From the NCBI GenBank assembly GCA_905202215.1, contig CAJKRG010000013.1, positions 1 to 53,173 on the forward strand: a stretch of 53,173 bases of DNA. Reading direction: 5' to 3'. Source of the DNA: an uncultured Porphyromonadaceae bacterium. Lineage in GTDB: Bacteria > Bacteroidota > Bacteroidia > Bacteroidales > Muribaculaceae. Shown here piece after piece: positions 14,792 through 24,185 of the stretch. The notes under the pieces are model-generated. The model was not told the DNA's origin, did not search any database, and saw only the letters and a list, made by a program, of their open reading frames with translations. Made by a program: the position numbers and the translations under genes. Positions within the stretch are counted from its first letter, which is position 1; every line of letters starts with the position of its first letter.

Positions 14792-17700
14792 TTAGAAAGT
14801 TACGTCAATACCAAGACCGTAGTAGCGGAGCGAAGGATATGAGCGGTAGTATGTACCGTTGCTGCTATAGCCCATGCTGGTGCCGGCGTTGGTGACTTCG
14901 GGGTCGATCCACGACTTGGAGCAGATGGTCCAGAGGTTTTCGCCTGTCACATAGAAGCGGCATTTGCTCATGCCCAGAGTGCGGATAACCTTTGCGGGGA
15001 GGCTGTAGCCGAGAGTAAGGTTTTTCAGACGTGCGTAGGCGCCGTTGTGTACCATGTTGGAGTTACCCTTGTAGTCGTTCTGGTTGGAGTCGGAACCGCT
15101 TACAGCCAGACGCGGATATTCGGCGTCGGTGTTGGTGGGACTCCAGAAGTCGAGCTGATGCTTGTAGATAAGCTGAGAGTAGCCTGCGTGGAAAGGTTCG
15201 AGCATTTCGCCGCGTACATACTGCGAGCGCTTGCCTACGCCCTGCCAGAACATCGAGAAGTCGAAGCCGCGCCAGCTGAGGCCGTAGGTGAAGCCGAAGG
15301 TGTAGCGGGGGAAGGGGTTACCGAGAACAACACGGTCTTTTTCGGTGATGACACCGTCGCCGTTGACGTCTTTGTAGCGGAAGTTACCGGGCTGGAGTGT
15401 GAGGCCGGGGATCTGGGCCGAGCTTTCGATTTCTTCGTAGCTCTGGTAGATACCTTCGATCTGGTAGCCGTAGTAGCTCATCAGAGGAAGACCTTCGCGG
15501 TTCACGTACCATGCGCCGTCCATGCCGTTGATTACTTCGTGGCCGGGGTACTTGAGAAGTTTGTTCTTGGTGTCGCCGAGGTTGAGGTTGAAGTTATGGT
15601 TGAATTCACCTGTGCGCAGATAATACTGAATGCTGAATTCCCAACCCTGATTGCTCATTTCGCCGATGTTGGCGCGGGGTACTGCAGTACCGAAGATACC
15701 GGGATATTTGGGAGTCTGAAGAATGTCGGTGGTGCGCTTGTAGAAGTAGTCGAACGAGAACTGGAGTGCGTTCTTGAGGAAGGTGGCGTCGACGCCGACG
15801 TTGAACGTCTTGGTCTTTTCCCAGGTCAGGTCGTCCTTACCGGTGTTGAAGCCTGCCCACTGCTGAGCGGTGTTGTTGAACACGAGGCCGCCCGAGTAGA
15901 GCTGATAAGTGGTGAAGCGGTCGTAGTTGCCTACAGACTGGTTACCGAGCACACCGTAGGAGAGACGGAGTTTAAGATCGCCTACGTTCTGGCGGTAGCG
16001 TTCGAGGAACTGTTCTTCGGTGGCGCGCCAGCCTGCGGATACCGAGGGGAAGAAGCCCCAGCGGTGGTCTTTGTGGAACTTGCTCGAACCGTCGTAGCGG
16101 AATGTGAATTCTACCATATAGCGGTCGGCGTAGTTGTAGCCGGCACGGCCGATAAGCGAGTTGATAGAGGTGCGGCCGCGGCTTTCGAGGAATGTGCTGC
16201 CGCCGAAAGCGCCGTTCTCAGTAGTGGTTTCATCGGTGCCTATACCGAGATCGGGGTCTACATATCCTTTCGATACCTCGTTGTAGAAATCAGTGTATGA
16301 TTCGTTGGTGAAGCCGAACATCGCGTTGACGGTGTGTACGTCCTTGAATGTGCGGTTGAAATCGAGAAGGATCTGCGAGTTCAGGCGATAGCTGTCTGCG
16401 TTCCAGTTGCTTGCGCCGTAGTTTTTGGCCGAAGCTTTCTGGAGCTCACCGGTGCTGCTGTAGAACTCGTAGGGAATGTTTCGGGTCGAACGTGTCTGGT
16501 TGTTGATGTTTGCGCCGAAGACACCGCGGATTTTAAGACCTTCGATGATCTTGAAGTCGGCATTGATAGTACCGCTCCAGTCGTTGTTGCGGTATTTGTT
16601 GTAGCCTTCGGAGTTGAGTTCGGCCAGAGCGTGCTGGTCGGCTACGGTACCGTTGGCTTTGTAGCGTCCTTCCTCATCGATGAGGTTGTTATAGTAGTAC
16701 TTCGGGGTACGCTTGGAGTTGGCATAGACGTTGAAGAGATTGGCAGTCGACATCATGGAGTTGTTACGGGTGAACTGCATGATTGCTCCGATATGGAAGC
16801 GGCCTATGTCGGTGCCGATGTTCATACGCATGTTATAGCGCTGTATACCCTGGTTGTTCTTACCCACAAGGTTGCTCTCCTGGTTGTAGTAGCCGAGCGA
16901 GAACATATATGTAGTGTTCTTGCTGCCGCCCTGAACCATCACATTATATTTCTGCTGGAGCGCGGTCTTGGAAATCTGGTCAAGTGCCCATATTTCGTCA
17001 TTGCGGTGATCATAGAGATCTTTGATTTCCGCAGGCGAGAATTTGGGGTTCTGACCCGAGTTTTCGAGTGCCTGATTGTAGAGGATAGCATTTTGATAGC
17101 CATCTACTGTGTCAAAGGGGTAGTAGGGGTCTTCCCAACCGACATTGGCGCTGAATGTAACGGTAGCGGGGGTATCTTTCTTACCGGCCTTGGTGGTCAC
17201 AAGAACGACACCGGCAGCCGAACGCGAACCGTAGATGGCGGCGGCGCCGGCGTCCTTAAGGATAGAGATGTTTTCGACATCGTTGGGGTTGAGTCGGTTG
17301 AATGCACCGTCATCGGCTACAACACCGTCGATGACGAAGAGAGGGCTCGAGCTGGTGGTCGAAGTCACACCGCGGATATTGAAGCGTGTCTCCTGATTGT
17401 TGGGGTCATAAGAGCTCGACTGGATAATTACGTTAGGCGCGGCACCCTGCATGGCCTGGGTCATGCTCAGTACCGGACGCTCTGCAATTTTCTCGCCTTT
17501 CACTTTGTCGACAGCGCCTACAGCGGCGCGGCGTGTGGTCGTACCGTAACCGATGACCACAACATCGTCGAGAAGTTCAGACTTGGCATTAAGTTTGATG
17601 TCGCTGAGGTTGGCTGAAGCCGAAACCTCGATGGGATCGTATCCGACGTACGATATGACGATCTTGTCGGATTTCTTACATCTGATAGAGAAATTGCCGT

Positions 17701-17929
17701 CGATGTCGGTAACGGCCGATACTTTTGTACCTTTTACCACGACGCTGGCACCTATGACGGGTTCGTCGTTTTCATCGAAGACAGTACCTTTTACCGTCAC
17801 GGTCGCCTCTTGATTGACGCCCGTTGATTGTGGTTCGGCGAATGCTTGCTGGGGTGAGCCTGCGATGGCTGCCACTGCAAGAAATCCTCCTAAAGCGAAC
17901 CATAACCTTTTAGGTCTCGATTTCTTCAT
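14792..17929 (-). CDS. SusC/RagA TonB-dependent glycan transporter
   Basis: A 1045-residue outer-membrane receptor. The signal peptide is about residues 1-31. A carboxypeptidase-regulatory-like beta-sandwich follows (about 44-115, VKGTVFDENDEPVIGASVVVKGT), then the TonB box/SusC signature region (DDVVVIGYGTTTRRAAVGAV, about 120-140), the plug (about 140-250, including ILKDAGAAAIYGSRSAAGVVLVTTK), and the 22-strand barrel ending in aromatic YYGLGIDVTF. There is no N-terminal STN domain, so the gene is probably not controlled by a paired ECF-sigma/anti-sigma system. It is first in the operon. A glycan-gene type promoter is seen at 18004-18052. Confidence 0.96.
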   Translation of the reverse strand: MKKSRPKRLWFALGGFLAVAAIAGSPQQAFAEPQSTGVNQEATVTVKGTVFDENDEPVIGASVVVKGTKVSAVTDIDGNFSIRCKKSDKIVISYVGYDPIEVSASANLSDIKLNAKSELLDDVVVIGYGTTTRRAAVGAVDKVKGEKIAERPVLSMTQAMQGAAPNVIIQSSSYDPNNQETRFNIRGVTSTTSSSPLFVIDGVVADDGAFNRLNPNDVENISILKDAGAAAIYGSRSAAGVVLVTTKAGKKDTPATVTFSANVGWEDPYYPFDTVDGYQNAILYNQALENSGQNPKFSPAEIKDLYDHRNDEIWALDQISKTALQQKYNVMVQGGSKNTTYMFSLGYYNQESNLVGKNNQGIQRYNMRMNIGTDIGRFHIGAIMQFTRNNSMMSTANLFNVYANSKRTPKYYYNNLIDEEGRYKANGTVADQHALAELNSEGYNKYRNNDWSGTINADFKIIEGLKIRGVFGANINNQTRSTRNIPYEFYSSTGELQKASAKNYGASNWNADSYRLNSQILLDFNRTFKDVHTVNAMFGFTNESYTDFYNEVSKGYVDPDLGIGTDETTTENGAFGGSTFLESRGRTSINSLIGRAGYNYADRYMVEFTFRYDGSSKFHKDHRWGFFPSVSAGWRATEEQFLERYRQNVGDLKLRLSYGVLGNQSVGNYDRFTTYQLYSGGLVFNNTAQQWAGFNTGKDDLTWEKTKTFNVGVDATFLKNALQFSFDYFYKRTTDILQTPKYPGIFGTAVPRANIGEMSNQGWEFSIQYYLRTGEFNHNFNLNLGDTKNKLLKYPGHEVINGMDGAWYVNREGLPLMSYYGYQIEGIYQSYEEIESSAQIPGLTLQPGNFRYKDVNGDGVITEKDRVVLGNPFPRYTFGFTYGLSWRGFDFSMFWQGVGKRSQYVRGEMLEPFHAGYSQLIYKHQLDFWSPTNTDAEYPRLAVSGSDSNQNDYKGNSNMVHNGAYARLKNLTLGYSLPAKVIRTLGMSKCRFYVTGENLWTICSKSWIDPEVTNAGTSMGYSSNGTYYRSYPSLRYYGLGIDVTF

Positions 17930-18003
17930 TCGAATTAGATTTTAGTGATAATTATTGGATAGATTTGTTTCGGTCGGTGTGTTTTTGCAACTTATATGCA
18001 CGG

Positions 18004-18052
18004 CAAAATTCCGATATATTCTGTGAAAAAGTGTGTCGGATTATGACAAATA
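18004..18052 (-). promoter_or_regulatory. Candidate susC promoter with PUL-associated element
   Basis: On the minus strand, TATTTGTCA (18044-18052) is followed after 32 bases by GAATTTTG (18004-18011), one mismatch from TAnnTTTG. GACACA follows the element at the position occupied by ...ACA in the other copies. This would give a leader of about 70 bases. An exact -7 match, TAACTTTG at 18121-18128, is an alternative start point but lacks the element. The rest of 17930-18424 contains no gene that I can support. Confidence 0.45.
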
Positions 18053-18424
18053 TGTCTTTTCTCATGTCTGACAGTGCGGAAAATCCAATATTGGCAGAAT
18101 TTCGATACAGATTTCAGTTCAAAGTTACACAAATTAGTGTTAATAATGGTTATAAACATATGTTAATGGCCTGCCATAAGGATAAAATGTGTAAAAATCA
18201 CACTTATTCGTCGTCCTTGTCGCTGCCATGTCGCAATCGGACACACCGCCGGGCGCGCCAGAGGCCCGCGGCAAAAAAGGATACAATCGCGCCGAAGACT
18301 ATGTTAGTTGATTGTCAGTGTGTTGCGCTCAATGTATTCAAGACTGCCATAGCCTGTATATTGTCTAATCTGATTACTTTTTTCTCTTCTTCCGGCGTAT
18401 GTATATGCCGGGGCGCATTTTATT

Positions 18425-18684
18425 CAACCGCCATGCGGTTGCTGCGTGTGATTGTTGCGTTTTACCTATGGTATGTTCGCCAGTCGGCGCCCAAACCATA
18501 GGCTATGTGAATATAAAACCGCCGTTCGGCGGTTTCCGCAAGTTTCGCACGGCGACAAGGGGCTTCGCGCCAATAACCGCCGAACGGCGGTTTGACAATC
18601 ATACAGCCTATGGTTTAGACGCCGGAACGGCGGCTATACCATAGGACAGCAATCAAAACGGGGCGTACAACCGCATGGCGGTTG
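18425..18684. repeat. REP family 1 inverted pair between susC and GH92
   Basis: Two units in opposite orientation: CAACCGC-cat-GCGGTTG (18425-18441), CCTATGGT...ACCATAGG (18465-18502), AAACCGCCG-tt-CGGCGGTTT (18516-18535); then AACCGCCG-aa-CGGCGGTT (18575-18592), CCTATGGT...ACCATAGG (18607-18645) and CAACCGC-atg-GCGGTTG (18668-18684). The orientation order is the reverse of the copies beside the transposase. The gap between the GH92 stop and the susC start (about 860 bases) holds this repeat, the GH92 terminator and the susC promoter region. Confidence 0.8.
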
Positions 18685-18722
18685 AATATGCCGTGGCGCT
18701 TCTTGCTGACATCATCAAATCG

Positions 18723-18762
18723 AAAAAAATCCCGGGGAGCGGTGTGGCCGCCCTCCGGGATT
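18723..18762 (-). terminator. Terminator after minus-strand GH92
   Basis: On the minus strand AATCCCGG pairs with CCGGGATT and is followed by TTTTT. In plus coordinates the arms are 18755-18762 and 18728-18735, with the A-run at 18723-18729. It ends the GH3-to-GH92 transcript. Confidence 0.75.
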
Positions 18763-18785
18763 CGGGATATGGATTGAGGATTGTT

Positions 18786-20939
18786 TTATTCGGTGACGAT
18801 AGTCATGGTTTTGCCGGCGGCGAGATCGGCGTGGTCAACGAAATAGCCGTCGAGAGTCTTGTCGCCGACTTTGATTTCCTTGATCTTTTTGCCGTTGCCT
18901 GTCTTGGTGATTGTGCAGGGCTGTTCGCCGATAGCGAATGTCACCTTGTCGAAGAGAGGAACAGACACGATATACTCTGGGTCGGCGGGAGAGTAGGTAT
19001 AGAGGCCGAGGGCGTTGAGGGCATACCATGCCGACATTTCGCCAGCGTCGTCCATGCCTGCGTATGCGAGGCCGTAGTCGCCCATGTCGTAGAAGCGGTC
19101 GAGGATTCTGTTGATGAGATCCTGCGATTTTTCCTGCTTGCCTATGAAGTAGTAGGTGTAGGGAATGTTGTGGCCGGGCTGGTTGCCGTGGCAGTAGTTT
19201 CCGATGAAACCGGTGAGGTTGGCAACCTCGAGGCCGCAGTAGGGACGCACGAGCATGGTATCGAGCAGAGCCTCGACCTTGTCGGGCGAAGAGTAGAGGC
19301 CGATCATGCCTTCAGGATCGTGGGGAGCGTAGAAGAGCGAGTTCCAGCCGTTGGCCTCGCGATACATGTGCTGGTAGTAGGGCAGGTCGGGGTTGTAGGG
19401 TTCGAGCCATGCGCCGCCTTCGATACGGCCCTGGAAGAATCCGTTTTCAGGATTGAATACGTTCTTGTAGTTCTTGCTGTGCTCCATGAGCATGTTGTAG
19501 TTGGTGGAGTCGCCGAGTTCCTTTGCGATCTGGGCTACGGCATAGTCGTCGTAAGCATATTCGAGGGTCTTGGTGACGCCGCCTTTCTTTTCGTTCCAGA
19601 AGGGGCATTCGGGATCGTTTTCGTCGGCCACGTAGCCGTTGGCGAGATATTCTTCCATCCATGCGCGTCCGCCGGGACCGGGCACAGTTGCGCTCTTGAG
19701 AGCGAGTGCATAGGCACGGGCGAGGTCAAAATCCTTTATGCCGCGCTTCCAGCTGCCGATGACGAATGTCGGGGCATGGTCGCCGTGGAAGTAAGAAGGA
19801 ATGTAGCCGGAGCCTTTCTCGCCGCGGTCTATGGTAGATTTGATGACATCGTTGGCCACATCGGGCTGGAGCATGCCGAGGAGTATGAGCTGGTTGCGGC
19901 TCACGTCCCAGAAGGCGGGATTGGAGTAGTAGCGGAAATCGGCATCCTTCACCACTTCGCGGCGGTTGTCGCGGTATTCGCCGTTGACGTCGCTTTCGAG
20001 GCGCGGCATGAGCGAGGCGCGGTAGAGGGTGGTGTAGAGCAGACCCTTTTCACGCTCTGTGCCTCCCTCGACCTGAACCTTGCCCAGAAGGGCTGTCCAT
20101 GTGTCATCGGCTTCCTGACGTACCTGGTCGAAGTTTTTGGCGAGCATTTCTTTTTCGAGGTTCATCTTGGCGTTGTCGGTGCTTACATACGACAGGCCGA
20201 CCTTGACTTCGAGGGGTTCTTTGCCTTTGTTATCCTTGAAATCGACGATGGCTACAGGCGCGCCTCTCTCGGCTTTGCTCTGTACGATGCCGATGGAGTC
20301 GATGGGAAGGTTGGTCACGGCATAGTAATACAGACCGCCCTGATGTCCGGCGAAAGCGTTGTCGGCTACCTGGTCTACGTCCCAGTTGCGTACATTGTTC
20401 TGGTTGTGGGCCACGTTTACGAGCAGGCGCTTGGCGTCGTCGTCCTTGAAGGTATATTTATGATAGCCGGCGTGCAGTGTGCTGGTAAGTTCGGCGTTGA
20501 CGCCGTATTTGTCGAGATATACCTGATAGTAGCCGGGATGTGCCGACTCGTTCTTGTGGGAATAGCCCGAAGCGTAGTTGTCGGCGTTGACATTGCCGGT
20601 GACAGGTATGATGGGCAGGTCGATGAGGTTCCAGTGTCCCATTGCGGTGTGGGCGAAACCGAGGATGGTGGTGTCCTCATGCTGGTAACCGGCACCTGCG
20701 TGCCACATCGTGACAGGGGTGAGCTGTACCATTGCGTTGGGAAGGGCGGCGCCGGGGAATGCCTCGGCACCCCATGTGCGTTTCTGCTGATGGCGTTCGT
20801 AGCCGAGATCCTCGGTTTTCCAGAGTGTGGCGGTACCGAGCAGGGGGTTCACGTAGTCCGTGAGCGTCTTTTCTTTTTTCTCTCCGGCGCATCCGCAAAG
20901 CAGGGCTGCCGCAGAGATTATGGCAATTACTTTCTTCAT
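18786..20939 (-). CDS. GH92 exo-alpha-mannosidase lipoprotein
   Basis: A 717-residue calcium-dependent, inverting alpha-mannosidase of family GH92. A lipobox-like LLCGC (Cys17) suggests a lipoprotein. Family landmarks are LTDYVNPLLGT at the N-terminus, EYAYDDYAVAQIAKELG, a general-acid region REANGWNSLFYAPHD, HGNQPGHNIPYTYYFIG, and the catalytic-base segment GMDDAGEMSAWYALNALGLY. The acid region differs from the TEGNSWHYTW form of the second GH92 at 36319-38595, so the two probably have different linkage preferences. The gene lies 45 bases after the GH2 gene and ends its operon before a strong terminator. It likely trims alpha-1,2/1,3/1,4 or 1,6-linked mannose in the periplasm. Confidence 0.93.
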   Translation of the reverse strand: MKKVIAIISAAALLCGCAGEKKEKTLTDYVNPLLGTATLWKTEDLGYERHQQKRTWGAEAFPGAALPNAMVQLTPVTMWHAGAGYQHEDTTILGFAHTAMGHWNLIDLPIIPVTGNVNADNYASGYSHKNESAHPGYYQVYLDKYGVNAELTSTLHAGYHKYTFKDDDAKRLLVNVAHNQNNVRNWDVDQVADNAFAGHQGGLYYYAVTNLPIDSIGIVQSKAERGAPVAIVDFKDNKGKEPLEVKVGLSYVSTDNAKMNLEKEMLAKNFDQVRQEADDTWTALLGKVQVEGGTEREKGLLYTTLYRASLMPRLESDVNGEYRDNRREVVKDADFRYYSNPAFWDVSRNQLILLGMLQPDVANDVIKSTIDRGEKGSGYIPSYFHGDHAPTFVIGSWKRGIKDFDLARAYALALKSATVPGPGGRAWMEEYLANGYVADENDPECPFWNEKKGGVTKTLEYAYDDYAVAQIAKELGDSTNYNMLMEHSKNYKNVFNPENGFFQGRIEGGAWLEPYNPDLPYYQHMYREANGWNSLFYAPHDPEGMIGLYSSPDKVEALLDTMLVRPYCGLEVANLTGFIGNYCHGNQPGHNIPYTYYFIGKQEKSQDLINRILDRFYDMGDYGLAYAGMDDAGEMSAWYALNALGLYTYSPADPEYIVSVPLFDKVTFAIGEQPCTITKTGNGKKIKEIKVGDKTLDGYFVDHADLAAGKTMTIVTE

Positions 20940-20984
20940 ATAGTGATTTATTGGGTTTGTTGCTTTAGATATGGCGTTTTCAAC

Positions 20985-23900
20985 TTATCTTACAGAGGGT
21001 ACGAAGCGGAGGGTATAGCCAAGTTCGTCGGCGCCCTGCCAGTTGCCCGGATAAGGTGTCTCGTAGTGGGGCAGACAGCAGTCGGAGCCGCAGCTGTTGT
21101 TGCCGATGCCGCGCTGCCAGTAGTCGAAGTGAGCGAATGTCTCGGGATATTCCTTAAGGTCGGACCAGTGCAGACGTGTATATTGTGTCACCTTGTTCCA
21201 TTCCAGTTCGTCGTAGTGGGAGAGAGAGAATGCCACGTCGCCTTCGGTGAGTACGGCGAGATCCACTTTGCCGTTCTTGTCCTTGAGCAGGAGACGGCGC
21301 AGTTCCTGATGGTCGCCATAGGTCTGCGGATGTGTGTTCTCGTCGACCATATCGCGGATAGTGGTTGTATAGTTGCGCACATAAGAACCTGTCTGGCGGT
21401 CTTTGTAGTTACTCCAGGGGCCTTTGGCGAAGTATTCGATTTCCTCGAAACCGGGAGCGAATGCCATGCCCATGCCGAGACGGCGCAGGCCGCGGCGCTG
21501 CGGGTCGAAAGTCACTTTCATGTCGAGCGAGCCGTCGGGATATACGGTATAGGCCACGTTGTAGGCGGTCTTGGAGCCTGTGGCGCCCATGGCGAGGGTG
21601 GCTTTACCGTCGCGGAGTGCCAGCGGCGAGTGAACGGTGTGTTTCTCAATGCCTGTGGCGCCGTAATCGTAGCGCATGTCGCCGCCGTGGTTCACGTTTT
21701 CTATGCACTGTTTGCCCTCGGAGTCGTTGTCGATGCGGCGGAAGTCGTTGTATTCAGGTGCTTTGGCTATGAGCTGCCGACCGGCGTAGACATAGCTGCA
21801 CAAAGCGCCGTTGCTGTCGAATTCTATTTCGAAGTTTTCGCCCTTTACCTTGCGGCCTTCCACAGCGAGCGTGCCCGCGGCCTTGACTTCGGGCAGACCC
21901 TGGCGCGGAGTGAGCATGAACTGCTCGTCGGCCATCATATAGTCTTTTTCGGCCCAGGGGGTCGCTTCCTTGAGGCAGAGGCCCACGATGAGCGAATATT
22001 CGGCATCGGGCTTAACGACGGTCTTGATCGGGAGCGCCACGCATGCTGTGTCGAGGGCGGCCACGAAGACAGGCATAGTGAATTCCTCGACTGGCTTGCC
22101 GTCGCGCAGCACGGTGCCGCGCAGATAGAACTTGTCGTTGAGGTTGTTGAAGGGATATTTGTTGACGATGGTAAGACGTCCGTCGGCATAGTCGCGGAAG
22201 TCGGCGTGCTGGTATACCTTCTTGACTTCGGTAAGTTTCGATGTCCAGCGGCGGTCGGGGGTTATGATACCGTTGTTGAGGAAGTTGCCCTGGAATGCCT
22301 TGTCGTTGTTGGCATGGGTGTCGAACCACGGGTCGTAGTCGTATCCGCCCGTCCATGCATGGTAGCCGTTTGCGTCGACTGTAGTGCCTGCATTTATGGC
22401 TTCGGGATTATATATGGCCTGGTCTACCCAGTCCCAGATACATGCGCCGACGATACCGGTGCTGCTCTCGATGAGCTGCCAGTAATCGGTGAGGTTACCG
22501 ACAGCCTGACCCATGGCGTGGGCATATTCGCAGATGAAGAAGGGGCGTCCGTCGGCCGCGCCTTTCATATGACGCTGCACTCCTTCGATCATGGTGTACA
22601 TTTCGGAATACATGTCGGATGCCTTGTCGCCGTGGCAGTGCACGAAACGCTTGTCGAGTTTCTTGACCGCATTGTAGCATGCGCTCATGTTGGGGCCCGA
22701 GTCGTTTTCGTTGCCGAGCGACCAGAATATCACACAGGGATGGTTGCGGTCGCGGAGCACCATGCGTACGTTGCGGTCCACGAAAGCGTTCTCCCAGTCG
22801 GGATTGCGTGTCAGGGTCTGGTTGCCGTGGCATTCGAGATCGGCCTCGTCCATCACATAGAGACCGTAGAAATCCATCATGGCGTTCATCTTGGAATGGC
22901 GCGGGTAGTGGCTGGTGCGGACCGTGTTGAGGTTGGCCTGTTTCATGAGCCGTATGTCGGCGAGCATGGTCTCGTTGTCGACGTGGCGGCCGTAGAAGGG
23001 GTGGGTGTCGTGTATGTCGGCGCCCTTGAAGAATATGCGCTTGCCGTTGATCGTATAGTAATGGTGATCGGCTGAATCTACTACGGCGATATTGCGGAAG
23101 CCGTATTTTGTGGCGAATGCCATCTCTTCCTTGTCGCCGTCGAACTGGCGCACGACTACGCTGTAGAGGTAAGGATTCTCGGCGTTCCATGGAGTGAGAC
23201 CGCTCAGTCGGCCGGTGGTGAGATGGACAGTCTTTTTCTTATCGCGGAAACTTACGCGCTCCGATGTTTCGGCTACAAGTCGGCGGTCGGCATCATACAG
23301 CTCTACTTTTACCGATTTGTCGGCGGCTTTGCCGTCGCGGTTATCGAGTTCCACGGCTACATCGAGCTTGCCGGCGGTGCCGTCGGCGCTCTGGTCGGCC
23401 ACGGTGATATAGTGGTCGCGGACGAAGGTGCGGGGTGTGGCGTAGAGATATACGTCGCGGTGTATGCCGCTGAGGCGCCACATATCCTGAGCCTCGAGGT
23501 AGGAGCCGTCGCACCAGCGGTATACTTTCACGGACAGCTGGTTTTTGCCGGGACGGGCGAGGGCGCTGATATCGAATTCGGCCACGTTGTTGGCTCCCTG
23601 CGAGTAGCCCGCGAAGTTCCCGTTGACCCATACGGCGCAGCAGCTGTATACGCCGTCGAAGTGTATGAACACGCGTTTGTCGCGCCAGTTCTCGGGCATG
23701 TTGAAGTCGCGGCGGTAGAATCCGATGGCGTTATGCTCGGTGATGCCGTGCTCCACCCAGCCTTTGACGGCGGCCGGAGGAGTATTTTCGAAGGGATAGA
23801 AAGTGTTGTTGTAGGTAGGCTTGTTGTATTTTCCGGTCATTTCCCAGCTCATGGGCACGCGAATGTCGTCCCAGTCGGAGTCGTCGAGAGAAGCGGCCTG

Positions 23901-24185
23901 GAAATCGGCCTTCCCGGGCCCTTCCGGGGTACCTGGTACAAACCGGAATTTCCATGTTCCGTTCAGGTCGAGGAATTCGGTCGAACGCGGATTCTCCCAG
24001 GGGGTGTCGAAGCGGGTGTCGGACATGAGGGCGGTCTTGCCCGTATACGGCATGAAGGTCGCGTGGCCGTCTTCCTTGTTTACACCGGTCACATTCTGGT
24101 CAGCTGTCCAGCGTTCGTCGAAGCGTGTGGCACCGGCGGCCGATATAGCCGTGATGGCTATTATGGCTGGAAAGATACGTTTCAT
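20985..24185 (-). CDS. GH2 beta-galactosidase (LacZ type)
   Basis: A 1066-residue secreted LacZ-like enzyme with a signal peptide of about 18 residues. The order is GH2 sugar-binding domain (from about 70, TEFLDLNGTWKFRF), Ig-like domain, TIM barrel with acid/base Glu in WSLGNENDSGPN (about 490) and nucleophile Glu in FICEYAHAMG (about 553), then Ig-like domain and Bgal small-chain domain at the C-terminus (about 790-1065, PEYNDFRRIDNDSEGK onwards). It likely removes terminal beta-galactose from imported oligosaccharides. The ATG overlaps the stop of the upstream aldo/keto reductase gene by 4 bases (ATGA), so the two are translationally coupled. A very long open frame on the opposite strand is a shadow. 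Confidence 0.93.
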   Translation of the reverse strand: MKRIFPAIIAITAISAAGATRFDERWTADQNVTGVNKEDGHATFMPYTGKTALMSDTRFDTPWENPRSTEFLDLNGTWKFRFVPGTPEGPGKADFQAASLDDSDWDDIRVPMSWEMTGKYNKPTYNNTFYPFENTPPAAVKGWVEHGITEHNAIGFYRRDFNMPENWRDKRVFIHFDGVYSCCAVWVNGNFAGYSQGANNVAEFDISALARPGKNQLSVKVYRWCDGSYLEAQDMWRLSGIHRDVYLYATPRTFVRDHYITVADQSADGTAGKLDVAVELDNRDGKAADKSVKVELYDADRRLVAETSERVSFRDKKKTVHLTTGRLSGLTPWNAENPYLYSVVVRQFDGDKEEMAFATKYGFRNIAVVDSADHHYYTINGKRIFFKGADIHDTHPFYGRHVDNETMLADIRLMKQANLNTVRTSHYPRHSKMNAMMDFYGLYVMDEADLECHGNQTLTRNPDWENAFVDRNVRMVLRDRNHPCVIFWSLGNENDSGPNMSACYNAVKKLDKRFVHCHGDKASDMYSEMYTMIEGVQRHMKGAADGRPFFICEYAHAMGQAVGNLTDYWQLIESSTGIVGACIWDWVDQAIYNPEAINAGTTVDANGYHAWTGGYDYDPWFDTHANNDKAFQGNFLNNGIITPDRRWTSKLTEVKKVYQHADFRDYADGRLTIVNKYPFNNLNDKFYLRGTVLRDGKPVEEFTMPVFVAALDTACVALPIKTVVKPDAEYSLIVGLCLKEATPWAEKDYMMADEQFMLTPRQGLPEVKAAGTLAVEGRKVKGENFEIEFDSNGALCSYVYAGRQLIAKAPEYNDFRRIDNDSEGKQCIENVNHGGDMRYDYGATGIEKHTVHSPLALRDGKATLAMGATGSKTAYNVAYTVYPDGSLDMKVTFDPQRRGLRRLGMGMAFAPGFEEIEYFAKGPWSNYKDRQTGSYVRNYTTTIRDMVDENTHPQTYGDHQELRRLLLKDKNGKVDLAVLTEGDVAFSLSHYDELEWNKVTQYTRLHWSDLKEYPETFAHFDYWQRGIGNNSCGSDCCLPHYETPYPGNWQGADELGYTLRFVPSVR

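Noticed and set aside
18121..18128. Exact -7 match TAACTTTG as the main susC promoter
   Set aside because: It lacks the upstream element shared by the other glycan promoters and would give a leader of nearly 190 bases. The weaker box at 18004 fits the shared layout better. Kept only as an alternative.
18675..23075. A 1466-codon open frame on the plus strand opposite GH92 and GH2
   Set aside because: It is fully antisense to two clear GH genes, has no recognisable domain, and its V/G/A/E/F-rich content is what the complement of these GC-biased genes gives. The other long antisense frames (5630-7000, 15047-16300, 16334-17617, 40589-42730, 37237-38484) were rejected for the same reason.
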